From the NCBI GenBank assembly GCA_008373205.1, contig RQOS01000028.1, positions 1 to 37,059 of the forward strand: DNA of 37,059 nt, in the 5' to 3' direction. Under the pieces are notes generated by a model. It had not been told where the DNA came from, did no database searches, and saw only the letters and a list, made by a program, of their open reading frames with translations. The translations under genes were made by a program, and so were the position numbers. Shown in pieces: positions 35,558-37,059 of this stretch. Position 1 is the first letter of the stretch. The number at the start of each line of letters is the position of its first letter. The stretch is from SAR202 cluster bacterium. GTDB taxonomy: Bacteria; Chloroflexota; Dehalococcoidia; Lucifugimonadales; Lucifugimonadaceae.

Positions 35558-36037
35558 ATGAAAAAATTTGTTTACATAACGATTTCAGACTCTAGGTCCC
35601 AAGATTCAAATATATCTGATGGGGCAGGGCTAAAAATTACAGAAATATTAGAAAAAAAATATCAACTCATTGAAAAAAAAATTATTCCTGATGATGAAAT
35701 AACTATTCATCAAACATTAAAAGACTTTATAAATTATGATGATTTAGATCTCATAGTTACAACTGGAGGAACAGGAGTTTCAGCAAGAGATGTCACTCCA
35801 GAGGCAACTAAATCACTATTAGAAAAAGAAATTCCAGGTATATCTGAACTTATCAGGAATGAATTTTATAAAGATATTAAGACTTCTGTTTTGTATAGAG
35901 GTTTATGTGGGATATCAAAAAATAAATTGATATTAAATCTTCCAGGTAGCCCTCAAGGAGTTCAAGATGGATTAAGTGTTTCTGTTCCTTTGTTTGACCA
36001 TATTTTTAATTTGATTTCAGGAAATACTAAACACTAG
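35558..36037 (+). CDS. Molybdopterin adenylyltransferase MogA/MoaB-like protein
   Basis: A 159-residue MPT-binding-domain protein: YITISDSRSQDSNISDGAG, then IVTTGGTGVSARDVTPEAT, and LILNLPGSPQGVQDGL. These are the substrate-binding motifs of the MoaB/Mog family that adenylates molybdopterin during molybdenum cofactor synthesis. No other moa/moe gene is here, so a molybdoenzyme must be encoded elsewhere. It is 2 nt before trmD and probably in the same transcript. Mog and MoaB cannot be separated from sequence alone here. Confidence 0.87.
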   Translation: MKKFVYITISDSRSQDSNISDGAGLKITEILEKKYQLIEKKIIPDDEITIHQTLKDFINYDDLDLIVTTGGTGVSARDVTPEATKSLLEKEIPGISELIRNEFYKDIKTSVLYRGLCGISKNKLILNLPGSPQGVQDGLSVSVPLFDHIFNLISGNTKH

Positions 36038-36039
36038 TT

Positions 36040-36723
36040 ATGAAAAATATTGACATTGTAAGCTTATTCCCTGAAATCATTGATTTATATATTAAGAATT
36101 CTCCAATAACAAAATCTCTTGATGATAAAGATTTATTAATTTCTACTCATCAACTCAGAAATTTTTCTTTAGACAAACATAAAAGAGTTGATGATAAACA
36201 ATATGGAGGCGATCCAGGCATGGTTTTAATGGCTGAACCTCTTATCAAATCTATAGATCATATCTCAGAACTAAGAGGTTCTAAACCCTTAACAATTTTA
36301 ATGTCTCCTCAAGGTAAAAAACTTGATCCAAAATTATTATCTGAAATTTTAGAGAGAGATTTTATAGCTGTTATTTGTGGAAGATATGAGGGAGTAGATG
36401 AAAGATTTATAGAAGAGAAAGTTGATATTGAGGTTTCAATAGGTGACTTTATTGTATCTGGAGGGGAATTGCCATCTTTGATATTAATAGAATCACTCTT
36501 AAGATTCCTACCAGGTATTATAGGAAACGAAATGTCTTTGGATAATGATTCATTCGGAATTAATTTCCAAAATTTATTGAAAGGTCCAGTCTATACTAGG
36601 CCAAAAATCATTAATGGTAGAGAGGTTCCAGAAATACTTTTATCTGGTGACCCTAAAAAAATTTCAAAATGGAGAGAAAATATTTCTAAAAAAAGAACTC
36701 AAGAAAGAAGAAAAGATTTATAG
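36040..36723 (+). CDS. trmD: tRNA (guanine-37-N1)-methyltransferase TrmD
   Basis: A 227-residue SPOUT-fold methyltransferase that protects reading frame by methylating G37. Diagnostic motifs: DIVSLFPEIID at the N-terminus, QYGGDPGMVLMAEPL, MSPQGKKL, CGRYEGVDERFIE and the knot region SIGDFIVSGGELPSLI, then LLKGPVYTRP. In most bacteria trmD is followed by rplS, so the repeat-bearing gene downstream may encode L19. It starts 2 nt after the mogA-like gene. Confidence 0.96.
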   Translation: MKNIDIVSLFPEIIDLYIKNSPITKSLDDKDLLISTHQLRNFSLDKHKRVDDKQYGGDPGMVLMAEPLIKSIDHISELRGSKPLTILMSPQGKKLDPKLLSEILERDFIAVICGRYEGVDERFIEEKVDIEVSIGDFIVSGGELPSLILIESLLRFLPGIIGNEMSLDNDSFGINFQNLLKGPVYTRPKIINGREVPEILLSGDPKKISKWRENISKKRTQERRKDL

Positions 36724-36749
36724 AAATAATACAAAATAATCAAAGAATT

Positions 36750-36755
36750 TATAAT
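36750..36755 (+). promoter_or_regulatory. Candidate -10 box upstream of the repeat-bearing gene
   Basis: TATAAT in the 94-nt spacer after trmD, 62 nt before ATG 36818; the -35 region is weak (TAATAC). It would give the downstream gene its own promoter and a leader of about 55 nt. Confidence 0.3.
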
Positions 36756-36817
36756 AGATAAGTGTTATGATTAACTACTTCGTTAGAAATTATATTTTAC
36801 ATTTATAGGTCAAGATT

Positions 36818-37059
36818 ATGACACAAGAAGAAAAAAACCAAGAAGAAGTAAAAGCCGAAGAAGCTCCTGCTGAAGAAGAAGTAAAAGCCGAAGAAGCTCC
36901 TGCTGAAGAAGAAGTAAAAGCCGAAGAAGCTCCTGCTGAAGAAGAAGTAAAAGCCGAAGAAGCTCCTGCTGAAGAAGAAGTAAAAGCCGAAGAAGCTCCT
37001 GCTGAAGAAGAAGTAAAAGCCGAAGAAGCTCCTGCTGAAGAAGAAGTAAAAGCCGAAGA
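36818..37059 (+). CDS. Repeat-rich acidic protein, N-terminal part (cut by window edge; possible L19 extension)
   Basis: From ATG 36818, with AGGT 7 nt upstream, the frame reads MTQEEKNQEE and then VKAEEAPAEEE repeated without variation to the window end. All residues seen are low-complexity, acidic with Lys, Ala and Pro, so no domain can be identified. The position directly after trmD is the usual place of rplS (ribosomal protein L19), so this may be an extended N-terminus of L19; that is inference only. The 3' end is outside the window. Confidence 0.6.
   Translation, partial: MTQEEKNQEEVKAEEAPAEEEVKAEEAPAEEEVKAEEAPAEEEVKAEEAPAEEEVKAEEAPAEEEVKAEEAPAEEEVKAE
36848..37059 (+). repeat. Perfect 33-bp coding tandem repeat, six full copies plus a partial
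   Basis: Six identical 33-bp units start at 36848, 36881, 36914, 36947, 36980 and 37013, and a partial one at 37046 runs into the window edge. Each encodes VKAEEAPAEEE, in frame. Not one base differs between copies, including third positions such as GCC, which is unusual in this AT-rich DNA; this indicates recent duplication or gene conversion rather than old selected repeats. No spacers occur, so it is not a CRISPR. Confidence 0.95.

Noticed and set aside
36848-37059. CRISPR array
   Set aside because: Repeats are directly contiguous with no spacers, are a multiple of three and stay in an open frame, so they are coding tandem repeats.

Overview
The window is a compact, strongly AT-rich bacterial chromosome segment with almost no spacer DNA. 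It carries a free-living aerobe-type gene set: a full F-type ATP synthase, an hspR-controlled dnaK operon, B12-dependent ribonucleotide reductase with NrdR, RNase P RNA, UmuDC and division genes. The mix (HspR, class II NrdJ, AtpZ, two FtsZ proteins, a mandelate racemase/galactonate dehydratase-type enolase, D-aminoacylase, FIST protein) together with AT-richness and tight packing best fits a streamlined marine bacterium, and I lean to a low-GC Chloroflexota/SAR202-like lineage. That placement is inference and no ribosomal RNA gene is present to confirm it.

Layout. 1-338: end of pyrF. 388-7898: a bifunctional nuclease-family gene running into the ATP synthase operon atpZ-B-E-F-H-A-G-D-C, with an oversized AtpB, a shortened AtpC and a strong hairpin between atpE and atpF. 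7911-8075 (minus): a 54-residue zinc-ribbon protein facing atpC. 8278-12023: hspR-grpE-dnaK followed by a keto-deoxy-sugar-acid dehydratase-like gene. 12020-13444 (minus): pyruvate kinase. 13548-15373: a coiled-coil/zinc-ribbon gene and a catalytically degenerate serine-recombinase-like gene. 15401-15750: RNase P RNA. 15765-20218 (minus): a catabolic operon of a TPP enzyme, an enolase-superfamily dehydratase and a D-aminoacylase. 20407-21486: a first ftsZ. 21487-24818: a degenerate GIY-YIG-like protein, a CinA-like/NadD-like pair, and umuDC. 24815-31968: FIST gene (minus), birA (plus), then a minus-strand run nrdR-nrdJ-pdxA-proC-yggT. 32119-35452 (minus): rsmH-ftsA-ftsZ. 35558-37059: mogA/moaB-like gene, trmD, and the start of a protein made of perfect 33-bp repeats, cut by the window edge.

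The parts most worth a second look are the inactivated-looking recombinase fixed between housekeeping genes, the roughly 145-residue outside-facing insertion in ATP synthase subunit a with a His/Cys-rich patch, the perfect 33-bp coding repeat after trmD, the two distinct FtsZ proteins, the tandem NrdR operator, and the contrast between genes with TATAAT-like boxes only 6-9 nt before the start codon (probably leaderless) and operon genes with Shine-Dalgarno sites. Convergent genes repeatedly abut or overlap at their stop codons, which fits a streamlined genome.
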